DNA of 64,000 nt, taken from positions 310,001 through 374,000 of the forward strand of contig NHNW01000005.1 in assembly GCA_002786025.1 (NCBI GenBank), read 5' to 3'. Of this stretch, positions 10,874 to 22,360 are shown one piece after another. The notes beneath the pieces are model-generated. The model saw only the letters and a program-made list of their open reading frames with translations. It searched no databases and was not told where the DNA came from. The translations under genes and the position numbers were made by a program. Position 1 is the stretch's first letter. Each line of letters opens with the position of its first letter. This stretch comes from Zasmidium citrigriseum. Its lineage: Eukaryota > Ascomycota > Dothideomycetes > Mycosphaerellales > Mycosphaerellaceae.

Positions 10874-12377
10874 GGTGGCGGATTTTGATGATGAAGAGTT
10901 GAGCTGGTGGGTTGAGATCGAGATTGGAGTTGGAGATGAGAGTGGAATTTGACGGCATGGTGGTCACATATTTGTAGTCCTCCAACATTGAAGTTCGAAT
11001 GGGGTAGACATGGCAAGTTCCATATCCCAAGAGCTTCTCCAAGAGTTTCCCAAGGACGGCGTGCAATTCTGAGCAGAATACCCTTCAATAGCGACCCTCT
11101 TCCCCATGTCTTGCTCTAAAATCTTATGCAAGTGAGGCTTTGTGACTGAGTAGCCGCTGGACTTGAGTATACTTCGCCGAGGTTCCAAGGTGAGGGAGAG
11201 TTGATGGAGAAGAAGGGGTGGGCGGTTAGAGTGAAGTTTGGAGTTTGGAGTTCTCGCGGTGCATGGGGTTCGAAGCAAAAGAAGCGCTTGAGGAAGATGC
11301 CAGCCACTACTGTAGGTGGCGGCCCACGGCATGCAGCAGGCGGCAGGATCCAGTCGCGCTCATTGCCACAAGCGGTTGGGGCGGCATGAAGCTTACTGCC
11401 AAGCATGAACTAGGTGAATTCTTAAAATGTTAATAAATGCTCTCAGGACTTCACTCTCCGGGGGCTGTACAGTCAGCCACTATTTTGGTCATCGACTGAT
11501 CGACGACTTGAATGATTGTTTCCCACGACCTCTACTGTTCAAATCCCCCAAATCTCCGTTTCCTCTCTCCCTGACAGTAGACGGCCTACAATTACTGACC
11601 TGGAAGTAGAGTTGTTCCAGAACACCTTGTTTGACTTCGACGTTGTGCTGTTAGACCGTGACAGATCACCACGTGGACATGTATGCAGGTTTGAACGCTA
11701 CCAAACCTGGAGACCGAGGAAGTTGTTGTCGCTGCACGAGAGGTCAGACGGCTCAGCTTCACGGTCTACCATGCAAGTGAGAGGAAAGATCTGGCGAAAC
11801 GTGGAAGTCTCTCACAGTAGTGAGATGTATTTAAGTCGCCGTACCATTACCGCTTCTTTCATTGGTCAAATGTTCCCCGAGTTCCGCCTACAAGATTTGA
11901 AGGGACGGCACACTGGCCTTGGCCCGCTGCGACACTAGCACGTGCAAGCTTAGCTCAAGCAAAACAGCTAAGCCTGATCGGAGATGCGCTGTCCTAAAGG
12001 GGAAGGTATGAACAGATCAACACATCAAACTACCCAACGCGGAAAAAAGCAGCTTCTGGTCTGGATGTGGCTGGTTTGCGTTTGCTGGAAAGTGACTTTA
12101 TAGCCTGTCAAGGTACACGCACTTTCTGCGGCAGGCAACACCATCCGAGGCAAGACTTGCAATACGATGAGGGGAATGTGTGTGGCTGATGTGCGCTCGC
12201 TCAATATTTTTTTGCTGTTTTCGCATTCGCAGCAAGAGGTAACGACGCCTCTGACATCCAAGGCATTCAACGCGACGGGAGGTCTCGGAGTATTTCCAAC
12301 GTAAATAGCCAGTGGTTGTCCGCCCAGATCAGCGGACATCACTCACAGCCAAACGATTTTTGATTACCACCATCATC
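10874..12377. other. Intergenic region, 1.5 kb
   Basis: Lies between divergent genes. Overlapping short frames on both strands have no signal peptide, domain or consistent codon use. I see no tRNA-like or transposon-like structure. Confidence 0.35.
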
Positions 12378-13970
12378 ATGCTTCTTCTCGCACTCGCTGC
12401 CTTGCAAGGCGCCTATGCCTACCCATGGGTTTCCAACGTTGCTGGTGTCGACTCGACGATGCTCAGACGAGCAGCCGTCGAGCGTGATACTCCAGACTGC
12501 CCATTCAACCCCAACCACGTCCCCGCCGCTCCGGTCACTGCTCAATATCCATACAACAACGCCAAGGATGGCAAGCCAGGAAACGGAAAGGGTGGATACC
12601 TTGTGCCAGCACCCGGCGACACCGAGCACGAGTTCAGAATGCCAAACCCAAAGACCGACATTCGTGGACCCTGCCCAGGTGAGACAGACTTGCGAGGAAG
12701 AGCTTGATTAATGGCAGCTGACGTTGTGAAGGTCTGAACACCGCCGCCAACCACGGTTTCCTTGCTCGAGACGGAATCACCACCTGTATGAAAACCTTCA
12801 TCTTGAGTCTTTAACATCACTAATGATGCTCTCACAGACAACGAGCTGGTCGATGCCCAACAAAACCTCTACAATGTCGGATACGATCTCGCCAACCTCT
12901 TGGCCATTGCAGGTGTTGGTCTGGATGGAGACCTCGTTGGCACCACCAAGCTCTCCATCGGCTGTGATGCCACCTCCCGCACTGCCACCCCCGGCAACGT
13001 TCTTGCGGACGAGTTGGGCCTGAATGGACACAACCACTTTGAGGCAGACACCTCATTGACTCGCAACGACTACTTCCTTGCCAACGGAGACAACTACCGA
13101 TGGAACGCTACTGTAAGCCTGAAGCCAAGACCTCCTCGCAGAGCTCAATGCTAACAATCTTACAGCTCTTCACCCAGATGATGAGCTACTGCAACGGCAA
13201 CTGTGATCTCCAGGCTCTTGCCAAGGTTCGTGTTCATAAGAAGGCTATCAAGTATGTTCATCCCGCTGACATGAATACCAGTACCGAGAGGCACGATACT
13301 ACGCAAGCAAGGCCGACAACGGCAACTTCTTCTTCGGCCCCGGCTCTCTGCTCCTCTACGGTGCCGCCTCCTTCCTCTACGAGCTTATGCCAACTGCTGG
13401 CGGTATCGCCGACGAGGCCGTAAGTCAAACAAAACGATCTTCCACGAAGCATGTCGAGACTGATGACTCTTTTGTAGACCATGATGTCCTTCTTCGGTGC
13501 CGACAAGACCAGCGACGGCAAGTACGTCTGGAACGGCGGCGAGAGAATCCCACCCAACTGGGCTGCGCGTGTCGACCCATACGACAACAACAAGGTCGGC
13601 GGTCAAATCATTGCCATGTACCTGCTCCACGTAAGTGTCACTCACTACTCCTTCACCAGCCAAACACTAACATCCTTTCTAGCCCGTCCTCTTCGGCGGC
13701 AACGTCGGCCGCAACAACTTCCTCGGCCTCAACTACACCACCTACATCCAGAACGGCCAGCTCGACACCTCTGCCCCTTACAACGCTATGTGCTTGATCT
13801 ACCAGACTTTGACTGGTGGTTTCCCAGCTGAGCTCGGCCAGCTGATCAACATTCCCGTTGCTGTTGAGAGCGCTATTGCGTCGAAGATTGCCCCAATGGC
13901 GGCGAACTTGGGCTGCCCAAAGAACCACAACTCTGGTGATGACGTTTCTGGAACGCAGACGCCGCAGTAA
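12378..13970 (+). CDS. Secreted heme-thiolate peroxidase (chloroperoxidase/unspecific peroxygenase family), copy 1
   Basis: Seven exons (12378-12678, 12732-12785, 12838-13112, 13166-13225, 13282-13419, 13478-13630, 13683-13970) join to 422 residues. A signal peptide MLLLALAALQGAYAYP opens the protein. IRGPCPGLNTAANHGFLARDG carries the family P-C-P motif, in which Cys99 should be the heme-thiolate ligand. EADTSLTRNDYF matches the ExDxSxTR acid-base and metal region. Length and the seven-exon layout fit long-type peroxygenases, which use hydrogen peroxide to halogenate or hydroxylate substrates. An in-frame ATG at 12312 would bury the signal peptide, so 12378 is preferred. A second copy lies at 55.9-57.3 kb. 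Confidence 0.9.
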
Positions 13971-14312
13971 ATGATGCTCATGATTCTTGTGGTTTCTTAG
14001 CGTAGATAGAGTATGAAAGCGTCGAATCATTTCGGTGATGAAGTCTCACAATCTTCATGAAGCCTGCGGTTGACATATGTGTACTGACCTCAATCTCTGC
14101 CCATGTTTTAACGCCACCAACAACTCCATTGAGAACATCAAAGCTGCCTTTCAAAGCCAGTGGAAATGAGTGGATGAAACAGTAAGTTCCCGCTCGCCCT
14201 ATGTGAGCGAAATTCAGAAAATATGTGTGCCTTCTCCTCGAGGTCTCAAATTGCACACCGACGCACCCGGATATCATCTCCATGTTCCCGCACACTTGTC
14301 GGCAATTCAATT
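13971..14312. other. Intergenic region between convergent genes
   Basis: Short 3' spacer. I see nothing distinct in it. Confidence 0.4.
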
Positions 14313-14702
14313 CTAAATCGGCGGCCGAGGATTGGGCGAGCAGATAATATCATCGTCGAAAGTGCATTCGCAGTGATAGCCGACCTTGCACCTCCTCTCG
14401 AGCTTCCATTTCTTGTTGACACAATTGAGCTATCCTTTAGATCAGCACAATCGCTGTTGATCGACAGAGAGGGGACTGCTTACGATGGCTCGTGGATCGT
14501 TCTGTCCACAAACATGTGGCTGGCCGCCTCCTGGACCCCAGCGGCATTGGCTGCCGGCTGGCTCTTTGCGGTTGCAGATGTCGACGCCGCGTTTGAAGAT
14601 GGTGTTCTCAACGTCCAGGGGCTGAGTGACTTCGACTGGACTTGCGGTGGCTAGAAAGGGCGTGAGGCCGGTCATGAAGATGCTTAGTTGGAAGAGCTTC
14701 AT
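14313..14702 (-). CDS. Small secreted cysteine-rich protein with Kex2-type propeptide
   Basis: Two exons (14702-14484, 14429-14313) give 111 residues. The intron is GTAAGC...GATAG. Splicing to this acceptor gives a Cys-patterned tail, while reading through or using the nearby AAAG site does not. Residues 1-20 are a signal peptide (MKLFQLSIFMTGLTPFLATA). A propeptide follows, ending in FKR at residues 36-38, a Kex2-like cleavage site. The 73-residue mature part holds eight Cys, enough for four disulfides, in the order C-x9-C-x11-C-x10-C-x10-C-x5-C-x1-C-x7-C. The region between the sixth and eighth Cys is acidic (TFDDDII). No family is recognised. Size, secretion and Cys count fit a defence peptide or a plant-interaction effector; that role is inferred. 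Confidence 0.75.
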
Positions 14703-16176
14703 GGTGATGGTAGCTAGAGACTGATTAGATAGGCTCGAATTCGATTGAGTACGATCAAGGGAAGCTGTTAGCTGATCAGAACGAGAACAGAAGACGATAC
14801 ACGAGCCTTTATCTTTTCACGCTGGACCTCGCCATTCAATCACAACGAATAGACTGCAAATCCGCGGCGAGAACGATCATCGAGAGGCTCTCCTCGCAAC
14901 CTTTGGGCATCAAAGCGGCCATGGAATCATCCATGCTAGCTTGTGCTACTGTGTGTAGAGAACGAAGCGGTTAGCTCTGCGTGAGGCTGAGATATGTGCT
15001 ACCACGACGTGGCCGACTACCTGGCATGGAGCGATCAAGACTCGCGGAGCCGGTCAGGATGGCCGAGATCCTCTCACTCCTTGCTGGGTTCTAGCCTCCG
15101 AGCGTCAAAGAATGATCCTTCGCGCCAACATGTGCGACAAGTAGCAGATCTTAAAGGTCTTCGTGCTTCATGCGGCTGAGCTTGTGACACCCAGACGGGA
15201 GTAGACTCCGATTGGAGTCTTGGATATGGGGAAAAGGCCAGGCTAGACTCATATCATGTCACAGATGATATTACGTGAGTCCTTCATCAGCATCATACCA
15301 GAGATCTGCCCGCATAGCTAGATCGATGAAAGACCAAGAAAAGCAAGATATAGGGCACTACATGTGATTTTCAAAGACACAAGAGAATTTGGTGCGACCT
15401 GGAGCCTTTAGCGCGAGCCTGATCCAGTGTGTCGGGACCGTGGGGCTTCGGTCGCAGTTCAGTTCAAACGTAAGTGCCGCCACTTTGGAAAGCAAGCCAA
15501 TCGATGAATAGCCTTTCAGACATGCGAGGAAACGGACTTGAATCCGCAGCCAGCATCCCTTCTGCCTTCCTACACTCCTGCAAGCTCAAATGCCGAGCCT
15601 CACATGTTGGTAAGAGGAACAAGAAGAAGCATATCCGAAGCATACTTGGTCGATGTATTCTTTCTGCCTTTCTCTTCTAGAGGTCGCAGATCTCGCCTCA
15701 TTTGTCCGTCAAAGAAGCGAAGATTTCCGACTGACTTCCAGTCACATGAGCTTCCGTCTCTCTATTCGAACGGCTTAAAAGACAGTTCGTACTCTTTCAC
15801 TCCTGGTTGAAAATGCTGGGCTCTCGGATGGGTGAAGGGCTGACAGAAGTCCCAACATGCTTTCAGAACTAGGAGCGGGCAACATTCCCTGTGAGACTTC
15901 GGTTGATGAGGCAAAGTTACGGCTTGGCTTGGCAGTCACATGAAGATTGGATAGATTAGGTTTGCTTTGTTCAGGCCGTAAAGAAAAGAACGAGAGAGAT
16001 CGATTGAGTTGATAAGCTGGATGAGCGATACATAAGAAGGGCAAAAGCACAACGGGGCATGGATGCATAACATGTATATGCATCTTGTTAGAACAATCAC
16101 CCCGAAAATACGCCCGTTGATTCGGATATGTCAGCGACAAGGATCGATCTGCGCACGAGTCACGAGCCGCGACGTC

Positions 16177-16208
16177 ACGAGACCGAAAAATTACGAGACC
16201 GAAAATTT
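16177..16208 (+). repeat. 16-base tandem duplication
   Basis: ACGAGACCGAAAAATT is followed at once by ACGAGACCGAAAATTT. It is a small perfect-but-one direct repeat in non-coding DNA; no function is suggested. Confidence 0.6.
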
Positions 16209-17105
16209 TATGCCAAGTCGCCAAGTCTTCAGACTTCACTTCTCTTCGATCCTCTTGTACTCTTCACCGTGGACAAAATTCTACTTGCTATACAGAATCA
16301 CAACATGTCAGCAATCAAGAAGGCAGATGCCTCATGTTGCAGGACCGAGCGGATGTCAAATGCCGCAACACGAGAGCCCCTTCCGAGAACTTCTTCTCGC
16401 GAACGCGGTGATTGATCCCACTTTGGAGATAGCCTCGCTCAATTGTCGGCAGTACTGACAGGCCACTGCGGAGCCCCGGTCCCCATGTGGAGAGCGCCTC
16501 CATGTGGTCCACATGACATGGACTTTTTTGACACTTCTGCCGTCGGTGTTCCGGTTGAACTGGTAGATGTCCGCAGCGCTCATGGACTTTACTGGAAAAG
16601 GCTCAGAGTGTAACAAGGTCTTCCAGAGCTCCCGATCAAGTCAGCTTGAAGAGAGAGCTGATGAGCTTTTGGGGGAAAAAGAATGCCGTCCATGATCCGT
16701 CATCTCTCCGCCTCCAGCTCTCCATCGTGGGGCTTCGATGGGCCGATGTTACCTGCTTCACCCACGTGGAGGCTGAACGATGCGGGGCGCCGAGTGAACG
16801 AACACACATCCAAGGAAACGGATACCTTGGCATTGCATGAATATCGGTCTCGGGTAGCCTCATCGCTCTCATCACCAATGACTGTATGCGGTATCACTCC
16901 CAGCGGCCCTTCCCGTGGTTGCAGCGACTTCATGGGAACACGGTCCGGATCCCCGTCCCCGTCTCGAGGCCAGATCGATTTCTTGTTAGTACAACCCGCC
17001 TTCCGTTCGCCAGTCCTTCGGCTTTGTGATGAGGCACTTGCTTCTTGACGGCAAATGACGATGCCATCACTTGCCGCTAGCTTGAAGACGGTCATGTCCA
17101 GGTTT

Positions 17106-17113
17106 TCTATATA
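17106..17113 (+). promoter_or_regulatory. TATA-like element of GH3 gene
   Basis: TCTATATA lies 65-72 bases before the ATG at 17178. Confidence 0.45.
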
Positions 17114-17177
17114 GGTAAGTCGTTGCCCGCGACGGATCGACCGTCATCCGTCACCCTCTGTTCGTCCTCTCTCCAAC

Positions 17178-19744
17178 ATGGCGCCCCTCGGATCCGTGCC
17201 TTGGGCATTGTCCTTGCTTGCACCTCTCGTGGCATCTCAGGCTTATGACGCCGGAACCCGTGGCGAGGGCGCTTTCAGCTATGTCCAGCCATTGAATACC
17301 ACCATCCTGACCCAGTACGGAGACTCTCCAGAGGTCCTGCCATCTCGTACGTTCTCTTCACATCTGTACTCTCACATAGATTATCAGACTAACATCGAAG
17401 ACAGCCAATGCAACCGGCCTGGGAGGTTGGGAAGATGCATTCGAGAAGGCCAAGTCTTTCGTTGCCCAATTGACCCTCGAAGAGAAGTCGTATATGGTCA
17501 CTGGTGAGCCAGGACCTTGCGTCGGCAACATTCGTGCTGTTGAGCGCCTTGGCTTTTACGGTCTCTGCCTGCAAGATGGTCCGCTTGCTATTCGTGTCGC
17601 AAGCTATGCCAGCGTCTTTTCCGCTGGTGTGTCGGCGGCCAGCTCCTGGGACCGGGACATCCTCTACGAGAGAGGTTACCTGATGGGACAGGAGTTCAAG
17701 GGCAAGGGTGCTCACATTGCCCTTTCGTATGTTCAGCCATTCTTTGTCGCTTGAATTTACCACTGACAATGACAGGCCCGTCGCTGGTCCACTCGGTCGC
17801 TCTGCATACGGTGGTCGCAACTGGGAAGGCTTCGCGGCCGATCCTTACCTCACCGGTATCGCCATGGAAAAGACGATCAAGGGCCACCAGGATGCTGGCG
17901 TCCAAGCCGTCGGCAAGCATTACATCGCCAACGAGCAGGAAATCATGCGCAACCCGATCTACGCCGAGAACGGTACCCTCACGGACCTCTCCCTCGAAGC
18001 CCTCTCTAGCAACCTGGACGACCGAACGATGCACGAGATCTACGCATGGCCTTTCCAAGATGCTGTCAAAGCTGGTGTTGCAGGTATTATGTGCTCTTAC
18101 CAGCGTATCAACGGCTCCTACGGCTGTCAGAACACCAAGACCCAGAATGGAATCTTGAAGACCGAGTTTGGATTCGAGGGCTACGTCGTCTCTGACTGGG
18201 GCGCCGTTCACGCTGGTGTCGCTACGGTAGAGTCTGGTCTTGATCTCAACATGCCCGGTGGTCTCGGCAACTACGGGATGACCACGGGAGTTGGTTCTTT
18301 CTTCGGCGGCAACATCACCGCGATGGTCACCAACGGAACCGTCCCTGAGTCCAGGATCGACGATATGATTATCAGAATCATGACGCCGTACTACTGGCTC
18401 GGCCAAGATCAAGACTTCCCCACTGTCGACCCTGATACCGGCTACCTGAACACCTTCTCACCCATCAGCACTTGGGAGCGTGACTGGAACTTGACTGGAG
18501 AGTCCAGCCGTGACGTCCGTGGCGACCATGCCAAGTACATCCGCCAGCACGGAGCCGCTGCCACCGTCCTCCTCAAGAACGAGAACAAGACTCTCCCTCT
18601 CGCTGCCCCCAAGAGGATCGCCGTCTTCGGCAACGATGCATCGAAGCCTTTCCAGGGATCGCTCAACCAACAGGACTACGAGTACGGCACCATTGTTGCC
18701 GGAGGTGGATCAGGCACTGGCCGCTGGACCTATATTGTCACTCCTCTTGAAGCCATCCAGGATCGTGTCACCGAGGACGGTGGTGTGGTCGAATACTGGC
18801 TGAACAACACCCAGATCGCCAACTCCGATGTGCGCAGCCTATGGAACCCCGGCCAGCCTGATGTCTGCCTGGTCCTGCTGAAGGGCTGGGCTGAGGAGGC
18901 CGCCGACCGTGAGATTCTCGACCTGGACTGGAACGGCAACGGTGTTGTCGAGTCGGTCGCATCGCAGTGCAACAACACCGTCGTCGTCACCCACTCGGCC
19001 GGTATCAACGTGCTCCCCTTCGCCGACCACCCCAACGTGACCGCCATCCTCGCCGCCCACTTCCCAGGCCAAGAGAGCGGCAACTCACTGGTCGATGTCC
19101 TTTACGGAGACGTGAATCCATCCGGCCATCTCCCATACACCATCGCCTACAACGCCACCGACTACAACGCCCCCATCACCACCAACGTCAACACCACCGG
19201 CAAGGAGGACTGGCAAGCGTGGTTCGACGAGAAGCTCGAAGTCGACTACCGCTACTTCGACGCCCACAACATCTCCGTCCGCTACGAGTTTGGCTTCGGT
19301 CTCTCCTACACCACCTTCGAAGCCAGCGATGTCACCGGCGAGCCCGTCGTCGATGCCATCACTGCCACTCCAGAGGCCCTCCCCACGGCTCCAGGTGGTA
19401 ACCCAGCTCTCTGGGAAGTCATCTACACCATCAACGCAACCATCTCCAACACCGGCGATGTCGAGGGCGCTGCTGTTCCACAGTTGTACGTTACCTTCCC
19501 CGACTCTACGCCATCTGGTACTCCACCACGCCAGTTGAGAGGATTCGACAAGGCCGTTTTGGCTGCTGGCGAGGAGAAGACCACGACCTTTGAGCTCACA
19601 CGTCGTGATCTGAGCTACTGGGACATCATCTCGCAGGGCTGGGTTATCCCGAGCGGCGAGTTTGAGTTCCATGTTGGATTCAGCAGCAGGGATATTAGGG
19701 GCACCTTCAGTGATGCTGTTGTTGCGGAGGCTCCTGGGTATTGA
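17178..19744 (+). CDS. Secreted GH3 beta-glucosidase
   Basis: Three exons (17178-17346, 17405-17726, 17776-19744) give 819 residues, the normal length of secreted fungal GH3 beta-glucosidases. A signal peptide is present (WALSLLAPLVASQ). The catalytic nucleophile is Asp304 in GYVVSDWGAVH. Other GH3 landmarks are LQDGPLAIR, PLGRSAYGGRNWEGF, KHYIANEQE (substrate-binding Lys-His), GVAGIMCSYQRING, and the C-terminal fibronectin-III-like domain (PRQLRGFDKAVLAAGEEK, FHVGFSSRD). It should release glucose from cello-oligosaccharides or other beta-glucosides outside the cell. Many N-x-S/T sites agree with secretion. Confidence 0.95.
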
Positions 19745-19977
19745 TTGAGCGTTCGGACCTATGATCCAAGATCGACATGTAGATAATGTTTGAAGAATGC
19801 CACGTTTTCAGGCAACAAACGTTCAGTCGCAACAGCTCGGACAATGCGGAGCGTCTCTCTTGACAAGCAGCGAGACCCGCCAACAAGCTGCCGCATGGCC
19901 ACTTTTCTGTGCTATGGAACCCGTCAGACTCTTTTTGAAAGTCTTTACTTCAGATTAGTGCGGCAGCAATTGTCCTC

Positions 19978-21623
19978 TCACACTGATATACTGTTTAACT
20001 TCAACAGCACCTATATTCATTGTCAGTAAGCCATATTCCGAGGGCAACCACAGTCGACTGACCTTCTCAATATATCGCACACCAACAGCTACACCATCGG
20101 TATCTTGAAAATCTTCCTCATTCCCAAAGTCCGCGTTGTCCTCGTCCAGGCAAGTGAGACAGTTAACAACCACCTCCTGATATGTTTCACCCACCACAGC
20201 GGGTAACTCTCGCCTCGCCAGATCCACAAGCAGATCCTTAATCTGCCCAGGCTTCTTCCTACGAAGCTCCTCGATCGAGAGCCCGAGGACTTCAATATTT
20301 GGACAACGAGGTTTCCCATTATCTCCGTAGATCACAAAGCTCTTCCACAAGCCAATCTCGAGCATACATACGCCAAGGCTGTAGATATCGTGTTGCATAG
20401 AATAATCGGTCTCTGGGTAAAGACCTTGACGAGACGGATGCCGGTATGTATTCTTCTCCCAGTCCGTATCGCCGCGTAGATATGTTCTCCCGTCAGCGCT
20501 GCGAACTTGCTCGAAGCCAATAAGGTAGAAGGAGCCCAATGCATTGTCACCGTCGGTGAAGCCAATCAGGTTTTCAGGTCGGATGTTTTTGTGTACAAAG
20601 TCGAGTGTGTGTACATAGTTGACGGATCTCGCCAGCTCTTTTGCGAGGTTTATTCGTTCAGTCAGGCTGTGCGGCGTATTCTGGGTAAGACAGGATCGTA
20701 GTGTGCGTGGGCGACCAGCAGTCGGTGTTTTGAAGATAATGTTGAACGATGTCACCCTGTTGTTAATCGCCTTGTGCTTAACGACCCCGCGACACTGGAG
20801 TATTCCGAATGTGGATGGATCTGTATGCTGGAGTTTCTGAGCTAATGATCGGATGTCACTCGTCATCAGACCAATGTATGAACCTGGGAGACAAGGTACC
20901 GGGTCGACGATGAGCCATTCATCGCTGTCTGCCCTTTTGGTGTATACAGCCGAAGACTGGTAGATTTCGTAGCTTCGAGTGCCATCGAGTCCGGCGTTTG
21001 GAAGGAATATATGCTGCTCTGCTGAGACAGCCCCGTATAAGGCATGCCTTATGCCTGTCGCCGTGTTGATAACACGTCTTTCTTGTGGAGAACATGCCTT
21101 ACGCCTCGCCTTCAATTCCCGGTCTATAATGGGATTTGCGATCCTGAAAATCAAGTGCCAGGACGGGTCGTACATTCGCTGCCATTTTCCTAGGCTCTTG
21201 ATAGTCTCGTCAAGGTAGGATTTGACAAAGACATACTTCAAACGTCGAACTTGCAATTTCTCCTCTGGATTAGGCGGCTTTGGTTTCTTGACGAGGCTGT
21301 TCACTCTGTCTATCGCAGTTCTCAGCTTCGAGACAAGGACTTTCAAAGTCTCTTCTTGCATAGCGAGATGTTCCTCATTCAGACACGACCACGTCTGCTG
21401 GAGGAACTCCAGCTGAACAACGGTTCGGCTCCAGAGGCTTCGTACTTCGACGATCTTCTCAGTGATCTCCTGGCGAGCATCTTTGATTCTGAAGTATACC
21501 TCGACAAGATCATTGCCGAGCCTTGGATAAGTCAGTCCATATGACAACCGCAAAACCCAGAACGGAGAGGACAAACTTAGAAGCATTCGTAATAATTCCA
21601 ACCACGGCACCAGCGACTTCCAT
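19978..21623 (-). CDS. Helical (HeLo-like) domain plus pseudokinase protein
   Basis: The protein has an N-terminal helical region (LVEVYFRIKDAR, SLWSRTVVQLEFLQQTW) resembling the HeLo/HET-s-type domains fused to kinase-like domains in fungi. The C-terminal kinase fold (VNYVHTLDFVHKNIRPENL) has degenerate catalysis: HKN replaces HRD and GFE replaces DFG, so it is likely a pseudokinase. An intron at 20062-20011 removes a spurious tail and gives the natural end RYIEKVLLKLNSISV. The start is uncertain: MEVAGAVVGIITNASK at 21623 is the expected N-terminus, but it must change frame near 21540 to join the main frame, through an unseen intron or a frameshift. It is divergent from the kinase-WD40 gene. 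A role in self/non-self recognition or cell death is inferred from the family. Confidence 0.65.
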
Positions 21624-22360
21624 GGCTTCGATTGATTCTTCACAGACCTGTCGTCACGCTCTGTCTTCGGAGTTGTTGAGAATGGCGACGGCAAAGTAAT
21701 GAACTGGAAAGGGCGAGCGCTGCGCCGCCCCCAACATTGACGCGGGGCGCAGCTGCAGGGCGGCCTCTGGTCTCAAGCTTGTAGAACCGTGCAAGGCTAC
21801 CACTTTGTTTCGCTTGAGAGCCCGGTTGGCTTGCTGATCTCACTTCACATCAACGATAATCATGCTGTGGTGGCGTAGCTCATCAGGTTGAATTGGAGAC
21901 AAAAGCCAGCACTGAGGCTGCTCGAAGTGATGTTGTTCATTGGGCAGGGGCGGAAGCTGGGCCGCAGCAGAGCGTGCATGTGGCTTGCATGAAGACAAAA
22001 GTCTGGACGGAACGAAAGATTAACAGGCGGCAGGACCCCGAGGTCGCCTCTTGACGACAGTGGCTGAACGAAACACGTGATACGAGCAGGGCCCTGAGGA
22101 GAACCTCCAGCCTTGCTCGCGTTCCGACTCTCGCCCACAACTGTCACTGACCGCTCAAGAGCGGTGACGGTAGTGCAGCATCAAAGATATCGTGCAGGCA
22201 GATGACTCAATCGCCTTCATCGCAAACACATGCTTCGAGGAAAAAACTATGCGGCATGCTCAAACACTCGAGTCGTAAGGCTTACTAGCTACCCCCTCTC
22301 CATACCGAAGCCAGTACCCTTGCGGCGAGAAGGTCTTTGGCCAGCGCTTGACTCGATGAA
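21624..22360. other. Divergent intergenic region
   Basis: A 737-base spacer between the pseudokinase and the kinase-WD40 genes, presumably a shared promoter region. No distinct element was seen. Confidence 0.4.

Larger units (their letters stand above)
14703..17177. other. Long gene-poor interval, 2.5 kb
   Basis: The largest non-coding stretch of the window. No open frame shows a domain, signal peptide or coherent exon chain. It contains a 16-base tandem duplication near 16.18 kb and the GH3 promoter at its right end. I see no transposon ends or tRNA. Confidence 0.4.

Noticed and set aside
11116..11938. Several overlapping open frames on both strands between the repeat protein and the first peroxidase
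   Set aside because: None exceeds about 140 codons, none forms a coherent exon chain, and none resembles a known protein.
15775..16239. 154-codon minus-strand open frame
   Set aside because: Composition is rich in Ser, His and Arg without any motif, and it lies over a small tandem repeat; probably chance.
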